This document shows, one piece after another, positions 36,640-49,440 of a stretch of DNA of 64,000 bases. The notes below the pieces were generated by a model. That model saw only the letters and a program-made list of their open reading frames with translations, ran no database searches and had not been told where the DNA came from. Every line of letters starts with the position of its first letter. The stretch's first letter is position 1. A program made the position numbers and the translations under genes. Origin of the DNA: Impatiens glandulifera (taxonomy: Eukaryota > Streptophyta > Magnoliopsida > Ericales > Balsaminaceae); contig NC_061868.1 in NCBI RefSeq assembly GCF_907164915.1, positions 45,383,689 to 45,447,688 of the forward strand, written 5' to 3'.

Positions 36640-39135
36640 AGTCTAGTCTAGATGATCGGAGGAGCAACGACCGAAGATTCAGAATGACATTTTGCTGATT
36701 CGGCCGGTAATTTCTGCACCGCCAATACCAATTGTTTTTTCTCCTTTTTTTCTTTTTTATCATTTTAACTGTTAATTAATCATAACAGAAAAAAAAATTA
36801 AAAATAATATACTTTAGGGTTTCGACTTCATAATCCATAAATATTTATATTAGTTTTTTTTTTCTAATAATAATCTTAAAGTAAAGTAGCCTTGTGGCTT
36901 GATGTATGTGTCATTTTTTTATTAAGTTATAATAAATAACTTTTTTTATTTATTCAATTGCTGTTTAGTGTTAGTAATGTAAAATTTAGTATATATGTAG
37001 TTAGTTAGTTGCTAAATTTCATTTTTGTTTGTTAAATATTTAAAGTTTTTATATCTGATTATAAAATAATATTAAAATATCAAAATTTTCAATTAGCTTT
37101 GTTTTGTTTTAAGAAGTAATGACTAATTTGAAGAATAACAAAAACAATTAAGAAGAAGGAAAACTGTTTTCTTAATTATATTCGCTACCAAATTCATTTT
37201 AAATGGATCATTTTCTAATTGCTGTAAACAAACTGACCATAATTTTGTTTTTAAAAAGTCTTAAAAGATTGTTTAATGTTAACATAAATAGTATAAAATG
37301 AAGTTTGATCTTGACATAATAATAATAATAATAATAATAATAATAGAAGATAAGACATGGACAATAATTTATTTGAAATTAATTGCATAAAAAAAAATGA
37401 GCCAAGACTTTAGTTATAAGAAAAAAAATCATTCAAAAAATTTGCCCAGGAGTTTGGAATGTGGAAAAAAATATATATATATATATTATTTATTTAACTT
37501 GTAATATTTTATGTTATATTAAAAATATATAATAATAATTAATATAGTCTAAATAGTTAAATGATCTAATTTAAACTTTCAGATAGCATAGGTTTATTAA
37601 AAAAAAATCTGAAGAGGCCCAAGGCCTCACCCATGGCCGGCCCATCAAATTTGTAGACTCTGATTTAATTTTCAATTTATAGTTTCAAAATATTCTTATA
37701 AAATGTATAATCGAATATGGGTATAATTAATATGAGATAATTAGATATAAATTATAGAAAATGCTAATGTTATAAAATGTATAATCCAAATCCAAATCCA
37801 AATGCTATTGATATGATTTCTGTGAGGAGATGGTCGGTTCGAAGATAAAATCATATAGAAGAAATGTTTGGTTATTTTCTTGAAGTGATCATTATTTACT
37901 TATCTGGTCACTAATTTAATAAAGATGAGTGAGTAGTTTGAAGAAAGAAAATGATCGTCCTGATCCTCCACAAGTGGGGCATGTAGGGGACAGCAATAAA
38001 ATAAAACATCTAAAAGTTGGGATAAATGGTTGATAGTATGAGCAATGGTGATTCAATTATAGGATTATTAAAAAACTGAAACATGATGATCATATTCATA
38101 AATTGAGAGTAATGATTATATGGGTCTTTCTGCGAAAAGATGATAAATTTGCCTAAGTTAGTTAAAGCCAAGATCAGATGAAAACAATATGAGGATGCAG
38201 AACGCGACGAATTTGTAGAAATGTTAAAAGGATTCATGAAACCATATCGTCTTCACGAGGACTCTTTTTCTTCTTCCGAGAACCAAGTGGTCAAATGATT
38301 TTTGCAACACCCTGAACTAGCACACTTTTTTGTTATTGTTTTGCCTCAATATTAATGCGATGTTTGGTACCTTTATTGTAGTTATGGATGTTAAAAACAT
38401 TTGTATGAAAACTTTAGCTTCTTGTTTACCATCATTTGGTTGGATTGTTTTTCCAGTTGGATAAGTATTCAACATTTCACTTATTTATTTGACAAATAAA
38501 CAGTAATATTAAATCAACCATATTTTTATACCAAACTAAATATATTAATTTGTTTCTAAAAAATCAAGTATGAATTTAGTTTTCATTGTTGAACTTATAA
38601 GTCCCAATAACAAATACAATTTATTTCACAAGATTGTTATGAGAAAAAACTTGGTAAACAAGCAATTGACTTCTTTGGCCAAAGAGGGATTTTACCATCC
38701 ATAATCAATTAATTATTTCTTTCATTTTTGGGATTTCCCTCTTTTTCAACTAAAGTATTTATGACTATCTTTAATTTCAACTATATATATATATATTTTT
38801 TTTTTAACTCAACAGTAGTAGAAGTAATTAAAACTAGTAGTATTTTCCAGTTTTCGAACTACATAGGTAAACAAAGTTAGTTTGTAATCTAAAGAGCAAT
38901 TAAGAAGCCAAATCTGCAAAGTCTAATGGAATTAACTAATTACTATTCAACACGCCACGAGTTTATGATTTAGTTTTATAATTCAACATTTTAACAAACA
39001 ATTATAAAAAATACTTTAATACGAGACTTGTTATACTGAGATTTCGTGTTTGATTGAGTAAACTGTTATGTTATAGCAAGCCCTTTCGAAGATTAGTTGA
39101 GATACATAAAATAAAATAAAAATGGTAAAGAAACG
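36640..39135. other. Intergenic between SEC6 copy 2 and the laccase
   Basis: Divergent promoter region of two genes. AT-rich, with TCTAG tandem units at about 36634-36650, an (AAT)n tract at 37319-37345 and TA runs near 37470. No gene recognised. Confidence 0.5.
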
Positions 39136-39141
39136 AGAGCT

Positions 39142-39149
39142 TATAAATA
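39142..39149 (+). promoter_or_regulatory. TATA box of the laccase gene
   Basis: TATAAATA 72-79 bp upstream of the laccase ATG, in a suitable position for a short 5' UTR. Placement by motif only. Confidence 0.6.
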
Positions 39150-39220
39150 CTCTTGAGATCCGGATCCCTCCATTCTAAATTACACAAACTTTTTCATTGC
39201 CGAGCTAGAGAGATCAATCA

Positions 39221-41992
39221 ATGGTGTCTGGTGCTGATGAAACTAAGGCTGCTCTGATCATCATCTTTGTTCTTGGGCTTACTTGTTTATGCAATGGAAC
39301 CTTCACACATATCCCATTACCCTTGCCTTATTATAGATTTGTTGTGAGTTTTTTTTCTTCTCTTTTTTAAATCTAAGATCCAAATTCAATTAGTTTCTAA
39401 ACTTTTAATCATATATTGATTGATATAATTAAGGTAAGAGAAGCTTGGCACAGTAGACTATGTGTAGCAAAGAAGATACTAACAATCAATGGACAGTTTC
39501 CTGGTCCAACTATTTATGCTTATAGGGGAACCACAGTTTTAGTTCACCTTCATAACTATTCTCCTTACAATGTTACTCTTCACTGGTAATATATGTAACT
39601 AATTACTTACTTATCGAAATTTTAATTGCTTAATTAATAAAATATATGTATGTAATTAGGCACGGAGCGAAACAAGAAAGGTATCCTTGGTCTGATGGCC
39701 CCGAATATATCACACAATGTCCGATTAAACCGGGTGGGAGTTTCAAACAGAAGATTTTAATTGCAGCCGACCAAGAGGGTACCCTATGGTGGCATGCCCA
39801 TAGTGATTGGTCTCGAGCAACTGTTCATGGTGCCATCATAGTCTACCCTAAGCTCGGTTCTTCTTACCCCTTCCCAAGACCACACCATGAGGTTCCCATC
39901 ATATTAGGTATAATAAGCAATGAATATCGTCTCTACTAAGTTCTAACAACGGATTTTTTCTATCATTAAGCGTCGCTATTAAATTGCTCTGTAGCTTAAC
40001 GTCGCTAAAAACCTTTAACGGTGGATTATTTTATGTCATTAAGTTGACATTAAATTGGTCTGCGATTTACCGTCGCTAATAACTGTAACGAAGGATTGTT
40101 TCAGGTCATTAAACGCCGCGATTAAATTGCTTTGTGGTTTACCGTCGCTAATTGACTTCTTTTTAAATGTATTTTTCTTTGGAAATAAATAATAGGAGAA
40201 TGGTGGAAGAAGAATGTGCTGGAGGTATTAGAGGAATCAGTTATAACCGGGGCAGACCCAAATGTTTCTGATGCATTCACCATTAATGGTCAACCTGGTT
40301 TCCTCTATCCTTGCTCTAATCTAGGTCAGCTTAATTAATCTTACAATAATTTATTGCAAAAACATACATATAAAAAAAATTATATTTATAACTTGATCTT
40401 CACCTTTTTACATGCATATATGATCTGCATGAAGGTGCCTACAAGTTATGGGTTCAACAAGGGCACACATATCTCCTACGGTTTATAAACGCGGCCATGA
40501 ACAACGTCCTATTCTTTTCCGTAGCCAATCATGATTTAACTGTGGTTGCAGTTGACGGTAGCTACACCAAACCCATGACAAGGCCACATATCACCATCTC
40601 CCCAGGTCAAACACTTGACGTGTTGTTACATGCCGATCAACCTCCTTGTGGCCGATATTATATGGCTGCTAGAAGCTACACATCTGGGAACATATCTTTC
40701 GATAATACAACCACAACCGCCCTCTTAAAGTAAATATTTCTCCATATAATATTTTGTTTTCAATTCTTATTAAAAGAAACATAAACCAATAAAATGTTAC
40801 AACATTGTTGTAACGAAATAAAAAAAAAAATGCAAAAACAAGAATATTCACATACTTATTTATACTGAATAGAGGATGTGAAAAATGTCATGTAGCTGAT
40901 GTGACTTTTACCTACATATTTTCATTTTATGTCGCTAATGATAAATGTTATTAATATTTCTTTAATTTTGGAGTAAGTTATTTTTTAGTTTTAGATAGTT
41001 TTAAATATGTTATATAAGAGTATAAAACATATATTATATTATAACTCGATGTTTCACGACATATTCTCACTTAAAAACAACATTTTAATTGAAAAGATAC
41101 ATAGATTGTTGGAGGTTCAACTGGTCGAGACCTACCATGCCGTATCTTCCAGCATACAACGACGTATCATCTGCAGTTAATTTCTCTTTCAGCCTCCGTA
41201 GTCTCGCCAACAATAGATATCCCATCAGTGTCCCACTAAACATCACCACCAAAATCATCTCAACCGTCTCAATCAACACCCGCCCTTGTAATCATACATC
41301 CGGCGAATCAAAAAACATTACATGTCAGGGCCCAAACGGGACAAGACTAGCTGCCAGCATCAACAACGTAAGCTTCGTGATCCCAACACGGATTGACATA
41401 CTACAAGCCTATTACAACCGACTTAAGGGCGTGTTCGATACACGGTTCCCAAACTTTCCTCCGCTCGAATTCAATTACACTGCGGAGGACTTGCCGGTTT
41501 CGTTATTGACTCCAACGAGGGCGACTAAGGTGAAGCTGTTGGAGTATAACGAGAACGTGGAGATGGTTTTCCAAGGGACCAGTTTGTTGGGTGGTTTGGA
41601 TCATCCTATGCATATACATGGTTATAACTTCTATGCAGTTGGAGGGGGGCTTGGGAATTTCGACAAGAATAAGGATCCAATGAAATACAACCTTGTTGAT
41701 CCACCTCTAAGAAATACTGTATGTGTCCCAATTAACGGATGGATTGCAATCAGATTTAAAGCTAATAATCCAGGTACTATTTATTATTGAAATTAATTAA
41801 CTAGCTAGTAATTAGGTTTTAAATACAAAATTAAACTAACTTCATTTGTTTTAATGTATAGGAGTTTGGTTTATACATTGTCATTTGGAGCGACACTTAA
41901 CTTGGGGAATGAATACTGTATTAATCGTAAAAGATGGAAAGCGTCCCGAGGAGAAAATGTTGCCGCCTCCTCGCGACATGCCCCCTTGTTAG
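39221..41992 (+). CDS. Laccase (secreted multicopper oxidase), LAC14/15-like
   Basis: Seven exons that join in frame to 584 residues: 39221-39343, 39434-39585, 39660-39907, 40196-40324, 40435-40729, 41097-41773, 41862-41992. A signal peptide ([15 protein letters not shown], cut near residue 27) sends it to the apoplast, where laccases oxidise monolignols and other phenolics. All copper-ligand blocks are present: HWHG (spanning exons 2/3), [18 protein letters not shown] and [12 protein letters not shown]. Many N-x-S/T sites occur, as in secreted laccases. Closest by eye to the LAC14/15 group. Two oddities: the usual HWHGV is HWHGA, and the long penultimate exon of most laccases is split by an intron (40730-41096) between TTTTALLK and [10 protein letters not shown]. 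Intron 3 contains a 71-bp triplicate. The copper sites look functional. Confidence 0.94.
39948..40155. repeat. 71-bp tandem triplicate in laccase intron 3
   Basis: Three diverged copies, phased by GTCGCTA at 40001, 40072 and 40144. Each has an AACGGTGGATT-type start and a TTAAATTG(C/G)TCTG core. The recurrent GCGACG/CGTCGC words are like subterminal repeats of CACTA transposons, so a transposon end is possible. Confidence 0.8.
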
Positions 41993-42619
41993 CTAGGTAG
42001 TACTAACTCCAACAATAATATGATCAAAATCATATATAGAAAAAATAAAGCAATGATATTTTATTGTCTTGTGTATGTCATATTTAATATTTACATATAA
42101 AATGTCTACGTTTTTATAAAGGATATATAACAAAAATTTAGTACAAGTAACGAGAATCGTAACATAACTTCTTAATAGTTGAAAAAATCAATAAAATATG
42201 AATAAGGCACAAATATCACTCCGTCAACTAGACTTCAACGTACAATCCATTTTCTTAATGAAATGCTAATTATTTTCGTGACACCATAGTTTCGAATTAA
42301 TTTGAATTGTTTTTATAATAGTATGGATTATAAATATGAATTAAGATTCATTCATATATCTTGATAAATACATTGAAAACAAATATATAACTCTCCAGGG
42401 ATCGCAATTTAGTTTCTAGGTAGTCTCTCCAAAAATGAAGAAAAAAAGGAAATATTATTAGCCAACATAAAATATGAAAACAAATATTTATTTATATAAT
42501 TAACAAACATATTTATACAATACAAAGACTAGTTTAGTTCAGCGATAAAATTAAAATAAAACAGTTAAATCAGTTATGCATAAAACCTAGGAGGCGGGTC
42601 AAAGTGAAGTCCTGGGTCA
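41993..42619. other. Convergent intergenic region between laccase and P450
   Basis: 3' flanks of two convergent genes, AT-rich. No other feature seen. Confidence 0.5.
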
Positions 42620-43520
42620 TCACTTTGTAGCAACAGCCACGGCACAAAGAGGATTTTCCATCTCACAAGACAACTTAAGCACTTCACTTAGGTCTACGGG
42701 TCGGGTTTTCTCTTCTCCCCATTCGAAATTTCTCACCAACTCCGCGACCCATAGGCTAACCGTAGCAAGCCCAAGGTTCTTCCCGGGGCAGACACGACGC
42801 CCTGCCCCAAACGGGGCAAGTCTCATGTCGCTCCCCCTCACATCTACATGGGCACCACCCGCCTCCGGAAGAAACCGCTCCGGTTTAAAAACGAATGGGT
42901 CGGACCATATGGTTGGGTCGTGACATATGGCCCACATATTAACCATAGCCGTTGTGCCAGCTGGAATGACCATACCGTTGCTGACGCAAACATCAGATAT
43001 GGATAGTCTGGACCAGGAAAGGAGCGGGCCGGGCGGGTGAACCCGAAGAGTCTCTTTCACAACGGCTTGCAAATATGGTAACTTGGATAGGTCAATTCCA
43101 TTAATGGGTTGCGATTGGATCTCGGTTTTAAGCTTTGATTGAACGGTTCGGTTTAAAACCAATTCGGCCATAACCCATTCAGTTAATAAAGCCGTTGTGT
43201 CTGTCCCACGAAATATCATTTCCTGCACATTTGCGAAATAAATTTATATAAATATAGTTTGAAAATGACATTTATATATTTGTTTGATGTTTCCCAGAAA
43301 TCATTTATATCTAGCTGTACGTTCATACATAAATGGAACTTTATTCAATTTGATAATAAATTATTATTATTGTTTTGGTGTTAGACATGCTTTTTTTAGG
43401 ACTAATCAACCATTATTATGGTCTTATACTCTTATTTAAAAATACTTAAATTTGAAAAAAAGTAAATAAATTTTGAAAATGTTTATACAAAATATTATAA
43501 TTAAGAGTTGTTTATCTAAC

Positions 43521-43617
<97 letters not shown>

Positions 43618-43737
43618 TCTCTAAGCGTCACTAAACACACCAAAGACTAATCATTTGATAAACAATGTAAACATAAGTTAAAATACTCACCGATAAACAA
43701 ACACAACAAATTTAACGAGCTGAAACAAAGATTTAAA

Positions 43738-43789
<52 letters not shown>

Positions 43790-43916
43790 AAATCAAGTAT
43801 CTCTTTCAAATATTTATTTAGATTACCTAATATTGAAATTTAATATATATCATTAAATTTAATAATATACAAAATGTTATTCAAAGTTCTATTTATAACA
43901 TAAAAATATAATGTGA

Positions 43917-43963
<47 letters not shown>

Positions 43964-44265
43964 GCAAAACAAAATAGGTAATTCAAAAAAAAATTAGAGC
44001 AAAATAAAAAATGTATTTTTTAATTGTCACAATTTATGATTTTATTGACATTTAAAATTAGTATGTTGTTTTTTTAATAAAAATTGACATTTTAAAATAT
44101 ATAATATATAGAGGAGTGATAGAGAGAGGGAATTTGGTGAGGGAATGACGTGGCAACACCTTCATTAAAGTGAGAGGAAAGAGAGATAAGAGAGAAATTA
44201 TTTGATTTTTTCAGCGAATAAGATTATGCCATGTCATTCCCTCACCAAATTCCCTCGCCTAATCA

Positions 44266-44326
<61 letters not shown>

Positions 44327-45590
44327 TATATTATATTATGACTTTAGTCATTACTTTCACTACAATTAATTTTAAGTGAAATTTGAACATTTAATCTTTA
44401 ATTTATTAAGAAGTTGTCGGTTTTAACATAGTAAAACATTTCATTCCCAATTTTTATATAAAATATGAAACACAGATTTTTTTAAATTTTAAATTTTTTG
44501 AAATATGATAAAAACAAAATTGTTAATTAAAAGACCAATATATATTTAATAAAACTTTAAAAGGGAGAGAGTGATATACCCATAAAACAGCCACCATATC
44601 TTCTTCCTCAAGCTTCTCTTCACCTTCCAAACAGAGCAACACATGAACAAAGCTTTTTTCAGACAAATCTGATAACTTATTATCATGGTGGCCGCCATTA
44701 ATAAACCTAACATGTTCTTCAATAATCTTAACAATGAGACTTCTCACACGAATAACCAGTGCCGAGCAACGTTGATGAACCCTAATCGGATCATACAAAT
44801 TCTCAACCCATTGAAGATGATCAGACCAATTAAACCCCCCCAAAAGTTCAAATCCTTCTCTAACAATCTCATTCAATTCCTTAATTTCTTCACTCCCTCT
44901 CTCATACTTCTTCCCAAAAACAATACCCATCATGCTATTTAACGAAGCAATCTGAATATGTTTTCTCAATTCCACAAATCCATTACTCCCCTGTTCTTCA
45001 TTTATCCCTTTCACCATATCTGCACAATCTAGCATACGCCCATGCTCATGTGCTAAAATGCGCTTCTGTGAAAACAAATGGGTTGACGCTATTCTCCTTA
45101 GTTGTCTCCAGTATGGTCCATTAGGAGCAAACCCAATGGCCCGGCTAAACATGAGCTGACGAGCCGATGATTTAATCGGACGGTTGGCGAAATGGGGTGA
45201 AGTTAGGATTTCACGGGCAATCTGTGGTTCGGATGCTACAACAGCTGGAGTTGAGCCGAGGCTTAGAGCCATTAGCTGGATTGTTCTTGTTCCACGGCTG
45301 AAAGCCATGGAAGCTAGTGTTCGATGGGGTAAGCCGTGGCTTAAGCTGAATAAGCTGCCGAATATTGGTAGACCTTTGGGCCCGGGAATTTGGACTTGGC
45401 CCATTTGATTGCGGCCGTTTTTCCAGGCTAAACCGCCGCGAGGAAGGGCCCAAATTAGAAGAAGGAGAGTAAAAAGTGTGAGAAGGATGAAGAGTAAAAA
45501 TAAATGGTGGTTAAAATATGGTGTTTTGATAATGGCTGGGAGTAAAAACATCCATAAGTTACTGTCTTCGGAATTCAAGGTAAAATCCAT
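42620..45590 (-). CDS. CYP78A: Cytochrome P450, CYP78A subfamily
   Basis: Two exons, 44581-45590 (with the last base at the splice near 44580) and 42620-43222, encode about 537 residues, the usual CYP78A size. A membrane anchor ([20 protein letters not shown], residues about 30-50) precedes the hinge [12 protein letters not shown]. Helix I has FRGTDTTA at the start of exon 2, helix K has [18 protein letters not shown], then PERF, and the haem loop is [14 protein letters not shown] with its Cys ligand. [17 protein letters not shown], then EMIFRGTDT, marks the conserved CYP78A intron position. Arabidopsis relatives (KLUH and others) control organ and seed size by an unidentified mobile signal; the substrate here is unknown. 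The intron (43223-44580) contains four long (TA)n tracts and a MITE. All catalytic motifs are intact. Confidence 0.95.
43539..43614. repeat. (TA)n microsatellite, P450 intron
   Basis: About 38 TA units following an A-run. Further tracts in the same intron are at about 43745-43787, 43919-43960 and 44273-44330. Confidence 0.95.
44108..44275. mobile_element. MITE, GAGGGAATTTGG terminal inverted repeats
   Basis: Left end GAGGGAATTTGGTGAGGGAA followed by TGACGTGGCA; the right end is its near-complement (TGCCATGTCATTCCCTCACC then AAATTCCCTCG). The inverted repeats span about 40 bp and the element about 165 bp. The interior word TTTGATTTTTTCAGCGAATA is shared with 52935-53085. The target duplication cannot be read because the flanks are TA repeats. 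Confidence 0.85.
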
Positions 45591-45660
45591 GATAGATTCT
45601 AGAGAGAGAGAGATTTATAACTTATAAGAGATGATGTGACAATTAAGGAGGTAAAGAGAG

Positions 45661-45668
45661 TTTAAATA
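45661..45668 (-). promoter_or_regulatory. Possible TATA box of the CYP78A gene
   Basis: Minus-strand TATTTAAA, 71-78 bp upstream of the ATG at 45590. Motif and spacing only. Confidence 0.45.
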
Positions 45669-45699
45669 GACATAAGACATCCATGATATATTAGGCTTG

Positions 45700-47187
45700 C
45701 GTAATGAATGATTTATTTATTAAAATATATATATTTGTAATGCTGAAATTAAATTATTAATTTAATTCAGGAATTTATCAACCGGTTCGTCATGCATGTG
45801 AAAAAAAAGAGGATGTATTTATTCGTTGAGTAATGATATATATATATATAGTACCCTTATACTAACTTCGTTTAGAAGAGGATTTATATATCATTACTTT
45901 TATTCTTTTTCATAAAAAAACAAACAAATTTGTTTAAAATAAATTATTAAAAAAAATTATATTTAAAATTTTAATTTAAATAAAATTAAAACAATTTAAT
46001 ATTTTTATTGATAAATAAAATGATTTTATGGTAGACTATACTGATGTGTAATAATATTTTTTTATAAGAAATACTTAAAAATTAATTTAAGATCAAACTA
46101 GCTAGCTCTCTATGTAATACATTACATTTAAGATATTTACTCTTTCTTATACTATTTTATTTGAATTATTATAATTATTTATCTATAATATAATAAATAA
46201 TTTATCACAAACTAGTTATTATGACAGCTTCGTGTGGAAACTTCTTTAGGGTTTTGATTGATTCCCTCAAAATACCCATTATTGGCTTGACTTGTCTTGC
46301 ACAATACACTTCAACTTAAGTTTGAACATAAAAATTATAAACTCTTTTCTTTGTTGCACATGCTTGATCTCTTGATTAACTTTATTATACACATATATTT
46401 TTTAAATAATAGGTAGTTTATGAGTTTTATTTAAGAAAAAAAATATATTAAATTTAATTATATCACTTAAAACACCTTAAAGTTTAAGTGAGATAGAGTT
46501 ATTACAGCTTGGAATAACCTTATTTTTTCGGATAATAAAATTTGATATCATATATATATATATATATTGGCAAATTATATAGCAACTTATCTTAATTTAA
46601 TTTTAATTTAATAACAGTAGTAAATTAAGAAGAACAAAAATAGTTTAAATGTTGAATATTGTTAAAATATTTGATTTAATTTAGAATTTTTTGATCCATG
46701 TACTTTGTTTTGAATTTTGATTAAGGTTTTCTTTTCTTTTTCATTTTATAATATGAGTACTTCAATAAACACTAATTATAAGACAAACTCGTATTCTATA
46801 ATGAAAAAAGTGTCCTAGTGTTGATCGACCATGCACTAGATGCCACCCGAGATTTCATTATTAATTCAACTTTACAAATTCATCTCTAGAAAAATAAACA
46901 AAAAAAAATAAATAAATAAATAAATAAACCTTATATAGTTTGCATAATTGATTATATAACTATATAAATTAATTAACTTCTTTGCACTAATTTAAGGGGA
47001 AAAACTAAAAAACTATTACATACGTCAGAATGTAAATATTTTAAATTAATAAAAATGAAAATCGCTTTCAATTATTGTAGTATATATTAGAAATAATTTA
47101 TAGGGTTGTGTTAAGTCATTTTCTATGACACATTGTTTGCATCAATTCGATTGTACCGTACATTATTATTTGAGTAGTATTAATTAA

Positions 47188-47257
<70 letters not shown>

Positions 47258-48980
47258 CAGAAAATTAGCTTTGTTTCTGTCGAATATATTATACCTCATG
47301 AATAATATTCCTTTTTATTATTATTAATTAAATATTATATTCTTTTTATGAGGAGACTTGATTTTGATCTTTGGGGATTTAAGTATGATGATGATATCAA
47401 CCAAAGCAAATTATCACAGGGGCTCATTTATAAATCCCAAATTATCTAGGATCCATCCTTTTTTTTTTTTTAATATAATATATTTATTTATGAGACAGAT
47501 TTAATGCATAAATAATGTTAAAACAACATGTTATATAAATGATTATGATAAGAGGATTTATCATCAGAATCTACACACATAAGACAGTATATGGAAATCA
47601 TTTTTTTAAAGATGAATCTTTTATGGTTGGAAAATAAGAAAGCAACCATGCATGATAATAAAACTATATATATTTATTTGTAAGGTCGATAAAAGTATCA
47701 TGAAAATGTTTTTCATAATTTTATTAATGTAGTAGTTAAATATATCATTTAACACTCATATTATGAATACAACTATGATTATGATATGTCATGCAATAAA
47801 TTATTTAAGAAATATATATTATTTTTAAATCTCAAAAGTAATATTAGTATTTTTCATTACAAATATAAAATATTAGACTTCATATATGTGAGAATTACAC
47901 ATTTCAGATCAATGAATTTGTGGTTTCAAAAAAGTTTGAAAACTAACTACTAAAAAAATGTGATAGAATTGACAATTATCAACCAATCACATAAAATAAA
48001 ATTATTTCAGTTATTTGTTTTAAAGATGTTAGAATTTGTACTAGAATTTCAATATTTAATAATGTGTGACGCGATTTTAACGTGTTAAATACCCTAAATC
48101 ATAGTGTCCACTTATAATTCTATTAGAAAACATAGATTAGTTTGGTTGTTTTTAAGTTAATTTAGCTAAGAACTCCACCAACCCACATGCTACAGTTGCA
48201 TTGATCAAGAAAAACCTCTATCGGCAAACTCACCCCTCCCATGTGTGTTGTAAAAAACATAGACTTTTCACACTTACAATTACATAAATATGTGTGCTCA
48301 TAAATTATAAAGTCAAATAATATTAACCTTTTTGAAATTGAATGCATCTTGAGATTATCAATATCATCACCATCTTCTTCAATCAAAACTAACAATTTCC
48401 TCCACCGCCCACCTATTTGGCTATATAATCCGACCGTCCTATACAATCAAACCACGTACATTGTCAAAAGTTGTGGGTGAAAACGTAACACGAGTTCATG
48501 TGTTCATCTCGTTGAACGCGTCTTTATTTTTTATTTGTTTTTCATTGGTGTTTCTTTGAACAACTTGTCTTGAATCTATTCGATTAACTGAATTAATAAA
48601 AAAGAAAAAATGTTTGATTTGTCAACTTCTTCAACTAATATACATGTAAGAAATTAAAAGGTATATTACATGTAAGAAATCCTGAATTAATATACATTAG
48701 GTATATTACATGTAAGAAATTAATAGAATTGATAAGTGTTTGAATTAATCACTTGGTATCAACAATTTTAACATTGATTCATATGAAAGTGGTTTGAAGA
48801 TTGACAATATTGTGCCTTGGTTTAGTTTTCCAAGTCAATCACATTTTTTCATGGATTTGCTTAATGAAATTTAGTTAATTGATTGAATTATCATTTTTTT
48901 TTATTATGGGTGCTACACTTTTTTTAGACAAACTTTTTTTTTAAACAATCGCGACTTTTATTTTCATTTAAGGTGTTTTG
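45700..48980. other. Intergenic, AT-rich with microsatellites
   Basis: No convincing gene. (TA)n at 47193-47251, an (AAAT)n run at about 46909-46928, a T-run near 47458-47471. Near 48630-48715 the phrase TATATTACATGTAAGAAAT appears twice, with a third partial copy. Confidence 0.5.
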
Positions 48981-48984
48981 AGTG

Positions 48985-49440
48985 AGAATCAAATAAGTTA
49001 TCATTTCTATATTAGAAATCACTATTATTTTTATATTAAGAGTCACTTTTGACACTTCACAATTCTTTCCTGAAAAGTTGTTACATGAATCACAAGATAC
49101 GTATTACATTTTTTTCTTTGACTTCCGTTCTCATGTTTTTATATTAAGAATATTTTTGTCGCTTCACACTTCTTTCCTGAAAAATTGTTACTACATGAAT
49201 CACAAGATATTACATTTTTTTTCTTGACCTCAGTTCTAATGTTTTTATATTAAGAACCACTTTTATCACTTCACACTTCTTTCCTGAAAAGTTGTTACTA
49301 CATGAATCACAAGATATTATATTTTTTTCTTGACTTTTTTTCTCATATTTTTATATTAAGAACAACTTTTATTACTTCACACTTCTTTCCTGAAAAGTTG
49401 TTACTATATGAACTACAAGATATTATATTTTCCTTGACTT
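48985..49440. repeat. Tandem repeat, unit about 107 bp, about four copies
   Basis: TTCTTTCCTGAAAA recurs with CCTGA at 49069, 49176, 49283 and 49389. Each copy continues with GTTGTTACTACATGAATCAC and a TTTTTTCTTGACTTCCGTTC-like stretch, then TTTTTATATTAAGAA. Non-coding. Confidence 0.9.

Noticed and set aside
40669..41279. Possibility that the laccase is a pseudogene because of the break after TTTTALLK
   Set aside because: A GT-AG intron (40730-41096) restores the frame exactly and the total length is a normal 584 residues.
48162..48446. 94-residue minus-strand frame (MYRTVGLYSQIGGRWRKLLVLIEEDGDD...)
   Set aside because: Protein-like start, but no family recognised, no splice partners, and it sits in a repeat-rich gene desert. 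Could be a gene scrap; not supported enough to list.
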